Shown: positions 6,734 through 7,043 of the stretch, in pieces
Position numbering within the stretch: position 1 is the first letter of the stretch
Layout of the letters: each line of letters opens with the position of its first letter
DNA from: Planctomycetia bacterium
Lineage (GTDB): Bacteria > Planctomycetota > Phycisphaerae > Phycisphaerales > UBA1924
Assembly (NCBI GenBank): GCA_005776545.1
Contig: SXOY01000362.1
Location: 1-7,043, forward strand
Length of the DNA: 7,043 bases
Direction of reading: 5' to 3'
The notes under the pieces: generated by a model
The model's database searches: none
Told to the model about the DNA's origin: nothing
Seen by the model: the letters and a program-made list of their open reading frames with translations, nothing else
Program-made: the position numbers and the translations under genes

Positions 6734-7043
6734 TTATTTCGGAGCCGGTGTAGAAGCAGGTGAAGGAACCGGTGTCGTTGGAGTCGCAGGTGAAGTTGCT
6801 GGCGCCTTTGGTTCGACCCTGTCGCCAGGCTTGGGAACCACTGTTCCAACTGGCCGCGCATCGCGGTCTCGAGTGCTCGGTGCCGCCGGAATCGACTTGG
6901 GCATATTGGGAACATCATCCGACAAAAACGGAATCAGAAACGCTACGCCAAGTCCACCAACCACCAATCCCAATATAAGCCCAGGAATAAACGCTTTGAC
7001 AAACGACTTATCTGTAGCAGGGCCTGAATTCTTCTGCGGTGCG
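6734..7043 (-). CDS. Membrane-anchored Pro/Ala/Thr-rich protein, 5' end outside window
   Basis: The frame is open to the window edge, so the N terminus is missing; 102 residues are visible. After a polar stretch (APQKNSGPATDKSF) comes one hydrophobic helix of about 24 residues (from AFIPGLILGL to FLIPFL), then a low-complexity tail rich in Pro, Ala, Thr and Val that ends SPASTPAPK. That is the layout of a single-pass anchored protein with an extended disordered segment, probably outside the cytoplasm. The in-frame TTG at 6973 would start inside the helix and is an unlikely start. The gene ends with TAA 17 bases before the glycosylase start, and both are probably in one transcript. I recognise no family and give no function. 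Confidence 0.6.
   Translation of the reverse strand, partial: APQKNSGPATDKSFVKAFIPGLILGLVVGGLGVAFLIPFLSDDVPNMPKSIPAAPSTRDRDARPVGTVVPKPGDRVEPKAPATSPATPTTPVPSPASTPAPK

Overview
This 7.0 kb chromosomal window (moderate GC, mostly ATG or GTG starts, several recognisable Shine-Dalgarno sites) most resembles a member of the Planctomycetota, perhaps class Phycisphaerae. That placement is inferred from remembered protein family character: a fused PilM/PilN-like pilus protein, a MEMO-family protein with an extra N-terminal domain, a small basic protein of a type I associate with that group, and a divergent family-4-type uracil-DNA glycosylase. No rRNA or other marker gene is present. I see no tRNA, CRISPR array, insertion sequence or phage gene.

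Layout. Positions 1-2771 (minus strand) hold a type IV pilus or type II secretion-like inner-membrane module. A fused PilM-PilN-like protein (720-2771) overlaps a PilO/Amuc_1100-like single-pass membrane protein (100-723) by a GTGA junction. The second gene ends at a TAG at 100-102, but its frame stays open and protein-like to the window edge, so the stop may be premature. Positions 2772-2980 form a non-coding leader. Positions 2981-4781 (minus) carry a small three-helix membrane protein of unknown function and, just upstream of it, a 449-residue MEMO/AmmeMemoRadiSam-B protein; the two are probably cotranscribed.

A 99 bp divergent intergenic region separates these from two plus-strand genes: a 105-residue basic protein of unknown function (4881-5198) and a CusF-like copper-binding lipoprotein (5231-5650). 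Converging on them from the right is a minus-strand pair: a membrane-anchored Pro/Ala/Thr-rich protein cut by the window edge (6734-7043) and a family-4-like uracil-DNA glycosylase (5859-6716). The glycosylase is followed by a good intrinsic terminator (5697-5737).

The functional themes are pilus or secretion machinery, metal handling (MEMO fold, CusF-like protein) and DNA repair. Apart from the pilus pair, the genes look like ordinary chromosomal neighbours and not one dedicated system. The points most worth a second look are the PilM-PilN fusion, the possible in-frame stop in the PilO-like gene, and the loss of the usual iron-sulfur cysteines in the glycosylase.
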